A stretch of 64,000 nt of DNA. It comes from a virus. The stretch spans positions 1-64,000 of IMG/VR virus record IMGVR_UViG_3300030117_003378; one strand, written 5' to 3'. Of this stretch, positions 35,333 to 42,649 are shown one piece after another; position 1 is the stretch's first letter, and each line of letters begins with the position of its first letter. The position numbers and the translations under genes were made by a program. Under the pieces are notes generated by a model. It was not told where the DNA came from. It searched no databases and was given only the letters and a program-made list of their open reading frames with translations.

Positions 35333-35639
35333 CAGGAAACAGTTGCCGTGCGGCGATATAACCAAAAACTGTTTTCATTGTCTTGGTGGTGAGATAAAAT
35401 ACTGTGTGTTTATACCGTTAGAGTTTGGTTGCTTTCTCTATCCGACAAATACAGCAACAAATACACACAAGGCGCTATCCGTAGTCTGAGTAGTTAACAG
35501 ATTGCGAACAACGTAAGAGAGAGGTTGTGGGGTGACTCCCCTCTCCGCCTATCCGTAAATCAGCCGTAGCCGGTCACAAGCCCGGTTTAGAAATGATGAG
35601 TGCGGAAACCCGACCGAAGAGGGATAAGGAGTGAGAAAA
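35333..35639 (+). other. non-coding stretch with a TATA box and a hairpin
   Basis: There is no convincing gene. TTTATA at 35409-35414 could start a transcript with a leader of about 200 bases for the gene at 35640. A GAGAGG...CCTCTC hairpin lies near 35519-35548. No tRNA-like fold was found on either strand. Confidence 0.4.
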
Positions 35640-36212
35640 ATGAATGGAACAGAAGCAGTCGTTCTGCTTTTCTTCATGGGCGTATTTGCCGTAACGGCAA
35701 AAATCGCACACGGAGTTAAGAAGGGCGATATTGTGATGGTGAAGCCAACGCTTTCCGCAATCGCGGAAGGTCTTGGTCTAAAGGTGGAAACGGAATATGA
35801 TGCGCCATATTGGTTGCAGATTGTCCACGCGCATGGGTTTGAAAAAGCCTTACGCGGCGTGGTCAATACGCTGAAACATGGTGGTCAACTTGTTGCAGAA
35901 GTAAACGTGTTTGCTTTGTACAACAAGGGAGTTCGTGAGATGAACGCAATACCGTGGAGAATTGGAAAAGAGTTGGCAAAACTCAACACGCAATTTGAGT
36001 GTGGTTGTACCGAAAAACTAGATGATGGTGTTGCGTCATGCACCGAGATATTGGAGATGGCAATTAAGTCGTTGGTTGAAGAACATTATCGGCACAATGC
36101 TTTAGCGCGGTTAAACAAATTCTATCTTGACCGCCTCGCTTCGGATGCTGAAATCGAAGCGGACAATGCCTCTCGATGGGGAACGCACATACCCGTTAAA
36201 GGTATGGATTGA
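35640..36212 (+). CDS. membrane-anchored protein of unknown function
   Basis: The 190-residue product has an N-terminal signal anchor (AVVLLFFMGVFAVTAKIAHG), then a mixed alpha/beta domain with one C-G-C pair. AAGGAGTGAG precedes the ATG; an in-frame GTG at 35631 is too close to it. It shares its block with the amidoligase protein, which is also membrane-bound. Confidence 0.7.
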   Translation: MNGTEAVVLLFFMGVFAVTAKIAHGVKKGDIVMVKPTLSAIAEGLGLKVETEYDAPYWLQIVHAHGFEKALRGVVNTLKHGGQLVAEVNVFALYNKGVREMNAIPWRIGKELAKLNTQFECGCTEKLDDGVASCTEILEMAIKSLVEEHYRHNALARLNKFYLDRLASDAEIEADNASRWGTHIPVKGMD

Positions 36213-36233
36213 CCGGGCTTAGGCCCCGATTGT

Positions 36234-36263
36234 GAGTCCGGGGGGGTACATCCCCCTCGGCTC
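36234..36263 (+). promoter_or_regulatory. strong GC hairpin after the stop codon
   Basis: GAG-t-CCGGGGGGG tacat CCCCCTCGG-CTC pairs over about 12 bp (one G-T pair, one bulge). It lies between the stop at 36212 and the microgene at 36301; no T-run follows, so RNA protection or processing is as likely as termination. Confidence 0.5.
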
Positions 36264-36300
36264 CGACGGGAAAGCCGAAAGGCAGGAGGTGAAAACTGAA

Positions 36301-36372
36301 ATGGCACAATTGTTAGTGAGACTTGAGTTCCCAAAAGAAGGATGCGTTTTTGAGGAATACAAAGTAGCATGA
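36301..36372 (+). CDS. 23-residue microprotein, first of an overlapping chain
   Basis: The product (MAQLLVRLEFPKEGCVFEEY...) has a perfect GGAGGTGA ribosome site eight bases upstream. Its stop overlaps the next start (ATGA). No function is recognised. Confidence 0.5.
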   Translation: MAQLLVRLEFPKEGCVFEEYKVA

Positions 36373-36503
36373 ACACCACAGAACACGGAGACAGGGTGAG
36401 TCGGTACGTCCGGCCCCTGCTCCAAAGTGTCACTGTGACACTCGGTAAACCACAGTTAGCAAGTTGTAGCGTTAGTAAGCAAACGAGCAAAGGGTTGGAA
36501 TGA
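36369..36503 (+). CDS. 44-residue microprotein
   Basis: It starts in ATGA of the preceding frame and ends in ATGA of the next. The product is basic, Ser/Thr/Leu rich (DRVSRYVRPLLQSVTVTLGK). The gene contains the palindrome at 36426. Confidence 0.45.
   Translation: MNTTEHGDRVSRYVRPLLQSVTVTLGKPQLASCSVSKQTSKGLE
36426..36442 (+). repeat. 17-base inverted repeat
   Basis: AGTGTCAC-T-GTGACACT; eight perfect pairs around one base, inside the microgene at 36369. Candidate protein-binding site. Confidence 0.5.
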
Positions 36504-36568
36504 CAGAGGTGCGCGGAAAGGCATTGCGCCGGACCCCTGCTGTCATAAACAACAAAGAAGCCATGTGA
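36500..36568 (+). CDS. 22-residue microprotein
   Basis: MTEVRGKALRRTPAVINNK...; starts in ATGA overlap and ends overlapping a GTG start (ATGTGA). Support is the chain of overlaps only. Confidence 0.35.
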   Translation: MTEVRGKALRRTPAVINNKEAM

Positions 36569-36753
36569 TAACGGGACAGTCTGTAAGCATTAAAGAAGCG
36601 ATACCTGCCAAACATGAAGGATTAGACCTCCTATCATTGAGGTACAAAAAATCGCAATACGCAAGCAGATTGACACCCACACGATATGAAGGCGATAGCA
36701 CAAAGCGAACACAATACAACGAACTGACTGACATAACCGCATTAAAGGCATGA
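36565..36753 (+). CDS. 62-residue unrecognised protein
   Basis: GTG start coupled to the preceding stop. The product (MITGQSVSIKEAIPAKHEG...) is polar and Thr/Lys/Tyr rich with no membrane segment. It is the last and longest of the four-gene chain before the amidoligase gene. Confidence 0.45.
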   Translation: MITGQSVSIKEAIPAKHEGLDLLSLRYKKSQYASRLTPTRYEGDSTKRTQYNELTDITALKA

Positions 36754-36780
36754 GGAGTTCGACGCCAGAGTTACTCATGG

Positions 36781-36799
36781 CCCACCATTTACCGGTGGG
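36781..36799 (+). promoter_or_regulatory. hairpin upstream of the amidoligase gene
   Basis: CCCACC-atttacc-GGTGGG lies 35 bases before the ATG at 36835, just upstream of the perfect ribosome site GGAGGTGAC. Confidence 0.45.
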
Positions 36800-36834
36800 T
36801 ACTCGGATGGCGCAAAATAACGGAGGTGACATTT

Positions 36835-39800
36835 ATGACAAACAACATGAATGTAACTAACGGTCTACGGGTCGTCTTCGTTGTCATGGCACTTGCTTTC
36901 GTTGGCCTCGCGGCTAGCGGAGCAGTTGTCACAGACAGCGCAGACACCCACGGGGTTGTAACAAACCCCACACACATGGGAGTCGGTGGAAACACTGACC
37001 ACATGGAGGTGCTTGAGTTGCACCATCGTCCGCGAAACAGCGCCCAACGTCGTCGTTGGCGTCTTGCCAAAACATCATGGCAACGTCGACGCGCTCGTTG
37101 GCTCTCGCTGAATAGCCTTCAGGCTTTGCGAGACGCATGGGACAAACTTGCCCCAAGAACACAGTTTAGAATTAAGCACGGCTTCGCCAAAGCAAAATTC
37201 GTGGGTGTTATTGGGCTGATGGCTATGATGACTTACTACGTCATCGGACTGCCATTGGCCTTCCTTGTGGGCAAAACCAACCGACGGTGGTACAAGCCCG
37301 GTGTCTATGTGGCGGCGGATTACCTCGTTGCAAAACTCAAATCCGATAAAGAGGATAGAGAACTTGTAGCGCAGGAAAAACGTCAACTGCATCGGGACAT
37401 GGATGAGGTTCAGGACGAGTTGAACATTGCGACTGAAGAACACGAAAAAGCGGTTGACCATCACCGTGAACTAGAATTGTTGCATAAGGACGACCCTGTA
37501 CTGTTTGGTGAGGACGAACTGAAGCAAGCAATTGCTGATGTAGAAGACACCAAGGAATGGGTCAACGAAGCCACTGAGTCATTGCAGTCTGTTCTCGACA
37601 GAGTGGAACAATTCTACTCTGTCAAGATTGATATGCGGCTTGGTAAGTACGGTGAGAATGTAGCCGAGAAATACGGCAGTAGGTTCGCTGAAGTTGACAC
37701 AAGTCTGTTGGAACTTAACCCTGACAACTGGACAGTTGCACCTGAGCATGAAGCAAAGGTTCTGAACATTAGCGACGAACCTAAAGATGGCTTGCGACAA
37801 ATGATGCGAACCAATCTACGGGAAGTGTCAAAGGAGTTTGGTGTGCAAACACCTGTGTTCCGCAACGGTCCGCGTTCGTACACCATCAAGGGCGACGGTT
37901 CAGTGCATGACTATGTCAGAGACGCTGACAGGTCAACCGATACGGTAGCACCCGATACCCGTGCCTATGGCTTTGAGACAAATTTCCCTGTCTCAAACCT
38001 AACTGCGATGATGCGTCACTTGGACATCTACTACACGGCGCAACAACGGTTCCATTGGCCCGGACACTCAAAGCCCGGACAACCGTCAATGATTGTTGAT
38101 GTAGAGTGTGGTTGGCACCTCCACATATCGGTTGCCGCTGGACTTGAGGGCGCGAAGGACAACATCAAAAGAATTCGCAAACTTGGTACTGGCAACGCAA
38201 CACACGATGTGTGGGTTGACTGGCAAGCCGCATTTACCATTAACTATCATGGTAACATTGAGCAGTTCAATGGGATGATGGGCAGAAGCCGCGACCACAA
38301 CAACAGTAACAACACTGGCTATGCGAAGCCTCAGTTTAGTCGTATCAACCATTTGCGTAAGGCAAAGGCACTGTACGAACTTGCGAAGCCTCGCGTGACA
38401 GAAACGGCGCAGGAAGCAAAAGACCGCTTCACTTCGCTCGCTGTTGAGTGGCGAAAGTTTGACGGACCCCATGCGGTTGGACACGAAACACTGGAACAAC
38501 TGGAAAAGTGGGACGGCGTGTCTGCCGTTCCTACGCGAGTTGCTAACCGGTTGCTTAAGAATGCTCGTAAGAAGTATCACGAAGCATTTTGGGCTATGGT
38601 CGACGAAGGTCGTAGCGACTACTGGATGGTTAACTTCGGTGGTTATACGGAACACGGCACAGTAGAGGTCAGACACATGGGCGGATTGAACAACTGGTTC
38701 ACTTCCTGCCTATGGATGATTACCATACAAAAGTTGATGATTGATTCAATGGATGGCAAAGAGTTCTTCATTGCATCACAACACAACAATGGTAGCCAAA
38801 AGGACCCACGCCGCGATGCGTCACAGGCACACGCCTTTGCACAATGGTTGTGTAACGGCTACGAGTGGCCGAAGCCGGTACAGGTTTTCTTGGATGTCTA
38901 CGGCATCACGGAATTCGCAAGTCTGAATGCGGACGCTGTCAACAAGAGTCACCTTGAAGGACAAAGTGTCTTTGTCGAGTCAATCTTGGCATTCAAGGAA
39001 TTTGACGATTGGCAACCATCTGCTGATTTCGTGGACATGAGCGACAAGCGATTAGCCAAGTGGCGACAAAAGTCGTATGCCATGATGGGTGAGACATACA
39101 TCGAACCCGGCAGTACCAACCCGTACAACGCAAGTCTGTTCGGTGTCGGCCTAATCGGTGCTATTGTCGCAGGTACGTCACCAGTGCTAATTGCGCTCGC
39201 GTGCGTAGCGTGTGGCATCGGCGGTTGGATTAACATGAACGTCGATGACGATGGCAAGCCGACAAAGCCAAGTCGTGGTGAGTGGAAGGGGATTCTCAGA
39301 ATCCTCGCCGAACTGTCCTCGCGTGGCTCAGAAGCCTGTGGTGTTGCTTACAGCAGAGGTGACGGTAAGGTACACGGTGCATGGGAAGTAGAACCCGAGT
39401 CCAAGAAGAAGGACAAGTGGGGCTACTACTCATCAGGTATCAACGTACCCAAGATGGTCGGCAGTCTGATTATGAAGAAGATTGCCAAGGGCCTCGGTCG
39501 AATGGGCTTCCGCATGAAGTGGGTTATGACGCACACCCGTCATAGCACAGGCGGTGCTAACAACCGACGCAATGCACATCCAATCAAGGTTGGACCGAAC
39601 GATAACCAAAATGCCGGTATAGTGCTAACGCACAACGGCATGATTTCGTTCAACGCAGAGCGCAAGGTCGAGGACACGCTACCCGAAGAATACTTCGTAT
39701 CGCGTAGCAAGGACATTCGTGGTCTTGAGTTAGATACACGTTGCATCGTGTACTGCTTGGACTACTATGGTTCGACCAACGACGGCATCGACAAGATGGC

Positions 39801-40533
39801 GGCACTGTGTGACTTCGACGGTAGAGCGTCCATGCGTCTCGTATGGGTCGACAAGTCAGAATCGCGTGACGGGTTCCCCGAGCGCGTTCACTTGTGGGCT
39901 AACTGCGACGACCTATGGGTTGCACAGACAGTCAAGGGTAACTGGGTGTATGCTTCAACGCAAAACATCTTGAAGCGTACCTTCGGTAACGTGCTTATAG
40001 ACAGCACTATCCGACACCTAAACCTTGACGCGCACTATGTCATTGATTGGCAACATGGCCTAATCAACCTTGGCAAGTGTGGCAACAAGCACATCGTAGA
40101 GCCTGTCAAGCGTGACTCAAACGCATGGAAGACTGGTCGTAGCACAACTAACAAGCCCGCGACTGTCAACTTAGATGCTTTGGTGTCACCCAAGACAGTA
40201 CCGCCTGTCAAGAACATCATGGATGACGGCTTCTACGAATGCCGCAACTGTGAAAACGGACACTGGTTGACGTTTGACAACAACTGGAATATGTGCCAAA
40301 TCTGCGGTCGTTCAGCAGACGATGTGGTTGACTCTTGCAGTAGCCCATCGTGTGAGACTGACACATTGTGGGACACCTTGCCCGAAGAGGTCAAGACAAC
40401 TGTTCCACCTGTTGGTAGTCCTGACTTGAAGGGATTTGTCGACGAGGTAAATGCCAAGGCAAAGGTTGACGCTAACCTGCGACCGGTCAAGGGCGCACTC
40501 ATGGCGCACGACGAAGACACGCGACAGGCCTGA
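36835..40533 (+). CDS. membrane polyprotein: amidoligase + class II glutamine amidotransferase + zinc ribbon
   Basis: 1232 residues. In order: signal/membrane helix (residues 10-32); second membrane segment (about 121-145, VGVIGLMAMMTYYVIGLPLAFLVG); long coiled coil (about 170-270); amidoligase domain (about 360-640) with YGFETNF, VECGWHLHISV (family CG-x-H-x-H), RSRDHNNSNNTGYA and GTVEVRHMGGLNNW; hydrophobic segment (about 767-792); then a class II GATase starting at Cys793 in ACGIGG, with SRGSEACGVAY, THTRHSTGG and LTHNGMISF as the RG, R-H and N-G motifs; a C-terminal zinc ribbon (CRNC...CQIC). Amidoligases of the ATP-grasp/GS-like type form amide bonds using ATP, and the GATase would supply ammonia from glutamine. 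Class II GATases need Cys at the N-terminus, so cleavage after Ala792 is predicted. GGAGGTGAC gives the start. Confidence 0.8.
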   Translation: MTNNMNVTNGLRVVFVVMALAFVGLAASGAVVTDSADTHGVVTNPTHMGVGGNTDHMEVLELHHRPRNSAQRRRWRLAKTSWQRRRARWLSLNSLQALRDAWDKLAPRTQFRIKHGFAKAKFVGVIGLMAMMTYYVIGLPLAFLVGKTNRRWYKPGVYVAADYLVAKLKSDKEDRELVAQEKRQLHRDMDEVQDELNIATEEHEKAVDHHRELELLHKDDPVLFGEDELKQAIADVEDTKEWVNEATESLQSVLDRVEQFYSVKIDMRLGKYGENVAEKYGSRFAEVDTSLLELNPDNWTVAPEHEAKVLNISDEPKDGLRQMMRTNLREVSKEFGVQTPVFRNGPRSYTIKGDGSVHDYVRDADRSTDTVAPDTRAYGFETNFPVSNLTAMMRHLDIYYTAQQRFHWPGHSKPGQPSMIVDVECGWHLHISVAAGLEGAKDNIKRIRKLGTGNATHDVWVDWQAAFTINYHGNIEQFNGMMGRSRDHNNSNNTGYAKPQFSRINHLRKAKALYELAKPRVTETAQEAKDRFTSLAVEWRKFDGPHAVGHETLEQLEKWDGVSAVPTRVANRLLKNARKKYHEAFWAMVDEGRSDYWMVNFGGYTEHGTVEVRHMGGLNNWFTSCLWMITIQKLMIDSMDGKEFFIASQHNNGSQKDPRRDASQAHAFAQWLCNGYEWPKPVQVFLDVYGITEFASLNADAVNKSHLEGQSVFVESILAFKEFDDWQPSADFVDMSDKRLAKWRQKSYAMMGETYIEPGSTNPYNASLFGVGLIGAIVAGTSPVLIALACVACGIGGWINMNVDDDGKPTKPSRGEWKGILRILAELSSRGSEACGVAYSRGDGKVHGAWEVEPESKKKDKWGYYSSGINVPKMVGSLIMKKIAKGLGRMGFRMKWVMTHTRHSTGGANNRRNAHPIKVGPNDNQNAGIVLTHNGMISFNAERKVEDTLPEEYFVSRSKDIRGLELDTRCIVYCLDYYGSTNDGIDKMAALCDFDGRASMRLVWVDKSESRDGFPERVHLWANCDDLWVAQTVKGNWVYASTQNILKRTFGNVLIDSTIRHLNLDAHYVIDWQHGLINLGKCGNKHIVEPVKRDSNAWKTGRSTTNKPATVNLDALVSPKTVPPVKNIMDDGFYECRNCENGHWLTFDNNWNMCQICGRSADDVVDSCSSPSCETDTLWDTLPEEVKTTVPPVGSPDLKGFVDEVNAKAKVDANLRPVKGALMAHDEDTRQA

Positions 40534-40549
40534 GCCTGACCCAACGATT

Positions 40550-40575
40550 GAGGGGGGGCAGTAATGCCCCCTCTC
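40550..40575 (+). promoter_or_regulatory. GC hairpin between amidoligase and GNAT genes
   Basis: GAGGGGGGGCA-gtaa-TGCCCCCTCTC forms a stem of about 11 bp with a four-base loop, ending 10 bases before the ribosome site GGGAGGTGA of the next gene. It could insulate the two messages or mark a processing site. Confidence 0.5.
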
Positions 40576-40597
40576 TCTCTAAGGGAGGTGAAATAAT

Positions 40598-41092
40598 ATG
40601 GAGAAAACAATCAAGAAGATTGAAGCCCATTTGGCTCTTTGGATTGAGATGGTTGCGGTATTGTGGATTGATGGCAATGCCCACTATCTACTTTTCAATG
40701 AATACCAAATATCCATGTTCCGAAGTGGACGAACACTACACTTTGGTTTGGTCGTAAACGGTGAAACGGTTGCCAAGTCTCAAATGTCATGGATGCCCGG
40801 TTGTTCAGCAATTTGGTTTGCACATGGCCTTTGGGTACATGAAGACTACCGGTCAAAGGGGAAGCACTCAGGTTGCGGTGCATTATACATTATTCGCCAA
40901 TGGCAGAGAAGACTCTTGTTGGATATGGAAGCGAGCCGTGTTTACATCACGGTGCCAGCAGATAATCCAGCAGGGTTGAGAGCGGCTGAAAAGGCGGGTT
41001 ATGTAAGAATGCCCGACCCACACGATGTGGTTAGCGAGCGACACGGATTCGGACGAGCAATCATGTTCGTTTGGGACCCAATCGGCGCTTGA
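40598..41092 (+). CDS. GNAT-family N-acetyltransferase
   Basis: The 164-residue product shows motif A as HGLWVHEDYRSKGKHSGCGAL (acetyl-CoA loop R-S-K-G-K-H-S-G) and motif B as VPADNPAGLRAAEKAGYVRM. It has a perfect GGGAGGTGA start. Amidoligase, GATase II and GNAT genes are known to cluster in predicted peptide- or metabolite-modification systems (Iyer and Aravind's amidoligase survey), so a joint pathway with the upstream protein is likely. Confidence 0.82.
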   Translation: MEKTIKKIEAHLALWIEMVAVLWIDGNAHYLLFNEYQISMFRSGRTLHFGLVVNGETVAKSQMSWMPGCSAIWFAHGLWVHEDYRSKGKHSGCGALYIIRQWQRRLLLDMEASRVYITVPADNPAGLRAAEKAGYVRMPDPHDVVSERHGFGRAIMFVWDPIGA

Positions 41093-41118
41093 ATACGTCG
41101 CAAGATAACACACCGGTT

Positions 41119-41255
41119 GGTCAAGGGGGCTTAGGTTCCCTTGGCTGACTTAGACACAGAGTCGGTTCCGGGGTTGACCCCGCCGACTCATCTTTCACAC
41201 ACCACCTTCGGGTGAGGGTGCAAACGCACAGTAAAAAAGCCCGCTTACAGGCGGG
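41119..41255 (+). terminator. cluster of hairpins ending the amidoligase block
   Basis: Four stems in a row: GTCAAGGG/CCCTTGGCtGAC (41120-41150); GAGTCGG...GGGGttgaCCCC...CCGACTC (41159-41189); CACC-TTCG-GGTG (41202-41213); CCCGC-ttacag-GCGGG (41240-41255, preceded by six A). There is no T-run after the last stem on this strand. It probably protects or terminates the upstream message. Confidence 0.5.
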
Positions 41256-41340
41256 AGTAAATCACGACCACTGGTCGGTTAACGCATGAGCATTAGCCTT
41301 GGGTGCATTGACCCCCCAAAAACGCGGTATAAAATCGTGC

Positions 41341-41419
41341 TAAAATCTAACAAAAAGAAATGTTCAAAAAAGATACAAATAAAATAACAAATAAAATGTA
41401 ACAAATCACAAATCAAAAT
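41341..41419 (-). terminator. AT-rich stretch with ACAAAT repeats, T-rich on the minus strand
   Basis: ACAAAT occurs at 41375, 41387, 41401 and 41408 and again inside the gene end at 41422. On the minus strand this is a T-rich tract just after the stop at 41420, as expected for an archaeal terminator. A DNA-unwinding role is an alternative. Confidence 0.45.
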
Positions 41420-41749
41420 TCACAAATCAGACTCCGCGACGATTCCTACCAAATCCAAAATGTCATCCTCCTCAAATCCAACCTCGCCCGAAAAACGAAC
41501 GAGTTGAGCGGTGAATCGACGCTTGCCATCGACGCGGCCACGGGCGGTGTCCACGAAGGCATCGAATGATGAACGGTCAGTCGCTACGCGCAGGTCACGC
41601 ATGACGCGAAGGCCGACGGGCTTCAAGTCCCGATTGAGTAGTATGGCGCGTACTCGGTCGTCGCCGATGGTCTGAAGTCCACCACGATGTGCGCGCGCGT
41701 GCGCGATGAGGCGGGGCATCTCGGTCAGGTCTGCGGGTATGTCGTCCAT
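41420..41749 (-). CDS. isolated leftward gene, possible regulator
   Basis: 109 residues, Arg/Asp rich (RVRAILLNRDLKPVGLRVMRDLRVATD), higher GC than its neighbours. AGGGTGG lies before the ATG, and a promoter-like GGTTCATAAGGTTAC ends 17 bases upstream. It is the only leftward gene right of 33.3 kb and is divergent from the early promoters, the position of a typical viral repressor. No helix-turn-helix is obvious, so this role is inference. Confidence 0.6.
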   Translation of the reverse strand: MDDIPADLTEMPRLIAHARAHRGGLQTIGDDRVRAILLNRDLKPVGLRVMRDLRVATDRSSFDAFVDTARGRVDGKRRFTAQLVRFSGEVGFEEDDILDLVGIVAESDL

Positions 41750-41765
41750 GAACCACCCTAGCGAC

Positions 41766-41780
41766 GTAACCTTATGAACC
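41766..41780 (-). promoter_or_regulatory. promoter of the isolated leftward gene
   Basis: Leftward GGTTCATAAGGTTAC resembles the virus-wide GTTTATAGGGTAAC motif. It lies 17 bases from the rightward TATA box at 41798, so the two are back to back. Confidence 0.45.
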
Positions 41781-41797
41781 TATCGCTTGGCACAAGG

Positions 41798-41803
41798 TTT
41801 ATA
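41798..41803 (+). promoter_or_regulatory. TATA box, first of a tandem pair
   Basis: CAAGGTTTATAGGCT; TTTATA begins exactly 25 bases before ATGGG at 41823. The same context and spacing recur at 41850/41875. Confidence 0.55.
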
Positions 41804-41822
41804 GGCTCCCCGCCCTTTGAAC

Positions 41823-41873
41823 ATGGGTGCGGCGTGGGTATTCGCAAGGTTTATAGGCTTCTACCCCGTGTGA
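41823..41873 (+). CDS. possible 16-residue leader peptide
   Basis: MGAAWVFARFIGFYPV, start 25 bases after a TATA box and stop one base before the next ATG. Its codons also contain the second promoter. Support is positional only. Confidence 0.25.
   Translation: MGAAWVFARFIGFYPV
41850..41855 (+). promoter_or_regulatory. TATA box, second of a tandem pair
   Basis: CAAGGTTTATAGGCT again, with TTTATA 25 bases before ATGGG at 41875; a leaderless start is expected. Confidence 0.55.
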
Positions 41874-41874
41874 C

Positions 41875-42033
41875 ATGGGCTTGGGGCCTAGTTTACTTTC
41901 TACACCTAGTGTATTTGTTAAATCTGACCCGTTCATTGATAATCCAGCCCCTCCTTTGACTGAACAGGCTCGCAGTCATGCGTTTTGGGGATTTTTTTGG
42001 CATTTTCGCTCCGAATCTAGCCTATTTGGCTGA
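41875..42033 (+). CDS. possible 52-residue leaderless protein
   Basis: The frame (MGLGPSLLSTPSVF...) begins 25 bases after the second tandem TATA box. The C-terminal part is aromatic (HAFWGFFWHFRSESSLFG). No family; low-complexity neighbours make it uncertain. Confidence 0.35.
   Translation: MGLGPSLLSTPSVFVKSDPFIDNPAPPLTEQARSHAFWGFFWHFRSESSLFG
41892..41906 (+). repeat. 15-base direct repeat, copy 1
   Basis: TTTACTTTCTACACC; the second copy is at 42189-42203, 297 bases away in the same control region. Confidence 0.6.
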
Positions 42034-42056
42034 TATTCGTTTATATTCCCCAATTC

Positions 42057-42287
42057 GTGGTACTGCGAGGCCGAAAATTGAGGAGGGTGTATGATGAGGT
42101 AGGGTTTCATACCACTTTTCCACCCGCACTAAGTGTAATTTGTACACCACCCCTTCAAGTAACACCACCTGTCCCCGAACACACTTACTTTACTTTCTAC
42201 ACCGCTCCTACGCGTAAGTACGTTCGCGTGTACGCGTATAGCATGACGAATCGTATGAATCTCATACTGTTAAATATCAGGTCCTAA
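42057..42287 (+). CDS. doubtful open frame in the control region
   Basis: 76 codons from GTG, following TTTATA at about 42039. The product is Pro/Tyr/Thr rich with no family. The same DNA holds direct repeats and TACGCGTA palindromes, so a non-coding control role may be the real content. Confidence 0.2.
   Translation: MVLRGRKLRRVYDEVGFHTTFPPALSVICTPPLQVTPPVPEHTYFTFYTAPTRKYVRVYAYSMTNRMNLILLNIRS
42189..42203 (+). repeat. 15-base direct repeat, copy 2
   Basis: TTTACTTTCTACACC, identical to 41892-41906. Confidence 0.6.
42209..42238 (+). repeat. two TACGCGTA palindromes
   Basis: TACGCGTA at 42209-42216 and 42231-42238, 22 bases apart (two helix turns), with GTACG/CGTGTAC between. Paired palindromes on one face of the helix suit a dimeric regulator or initiator. 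Confidence 0.5.
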
Positions 42288-42304
42288 TTCTAACAATGCC
42301 AAGG

Positions 42305-42310
42305 TTTATA
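42305..42310 (+). promoter_or_regulatory. TATA box of the small-gene region
   Basis: CCAAGGTTTATAGGCAT, 58 bases before the gene at 42368; the same upstream context (CAAGGTTTATAGGC) as the tandem pair at 41798/41850. Confidence 0.55.
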
Positions 42311-42333
42311 GGCATCCATCGGTAGCATCAATT

Positions 42334-42357
42334 TGTGGGAGGGGCCGACCCCCCACA
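42334..42357 (+). promoter_or_regulatory. leader hairpin
   Basis: TGTGGG-a-GGG/CCC-CCCACA with a short loop lies at the expected 5' end of the mRNA, directly before the ribosome site GGATGAT. It could control access to the start at 42368. Confidence 0.5.
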
Positions 42358-42367
42358 GGATGATAAC

Positions 42368-42649
42368 ATGGAACCCAAGCCAGCAACCCGAATTGCAGGT
42401 CGCCACAAGCAAGCCTTGTTGGCCGCAATCTCGGAAATGAAGCCTGAACTGCACTACACGGCAGGAGATATGACATACCACGCGGCGAAGCACAGTAAGA
42501 CTTCCGCCCGATACCTGAAGCCAAAGAATGCGTCCCGTATTCTATGTGCGCTTCAGCGAGAAGGTGCGCCGATTCAAATGCACCCACGCGGCGTCGAAGA
42601 TGAGAATGGGAAGGTCACGACCCAACGCACATTTACGGTGATAGCATGA
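42368..42649 (+). CDS. winged-helix-like small protein
   Basis: 93 residues with a helical core (KQALLAAISEMKPELHYTAGDMTYHAAKHSKTSARYLKPKNASRILCALQREGAPIQ) and a beta end, like several other short putative winged-helix proteins in this virus. GGATGAT-AAC-ATG start. Possible early regulator. Confidence 0.65.
   Translation: MEPKPATRIAGRHKQALLAAISEMKPELHYTAGDMTYHAAKHSKTSARYLKPKNASRILCALQREGAPIQMHPRGVEDENGKVTTQRTFTVIA

Noticed and set aside
35333-35639. tRNA or other known RNA gene
   Set aside because: No TTCRANNC arm or cloverleaf pairing found on either strand.
41341-41430. ACAAAT repeats as a replication origin
   Set aside because: They lie just after the stop of a leftward gene and are T-rich on that strand, so a terminator explains them; the last copy is inside the coding end.
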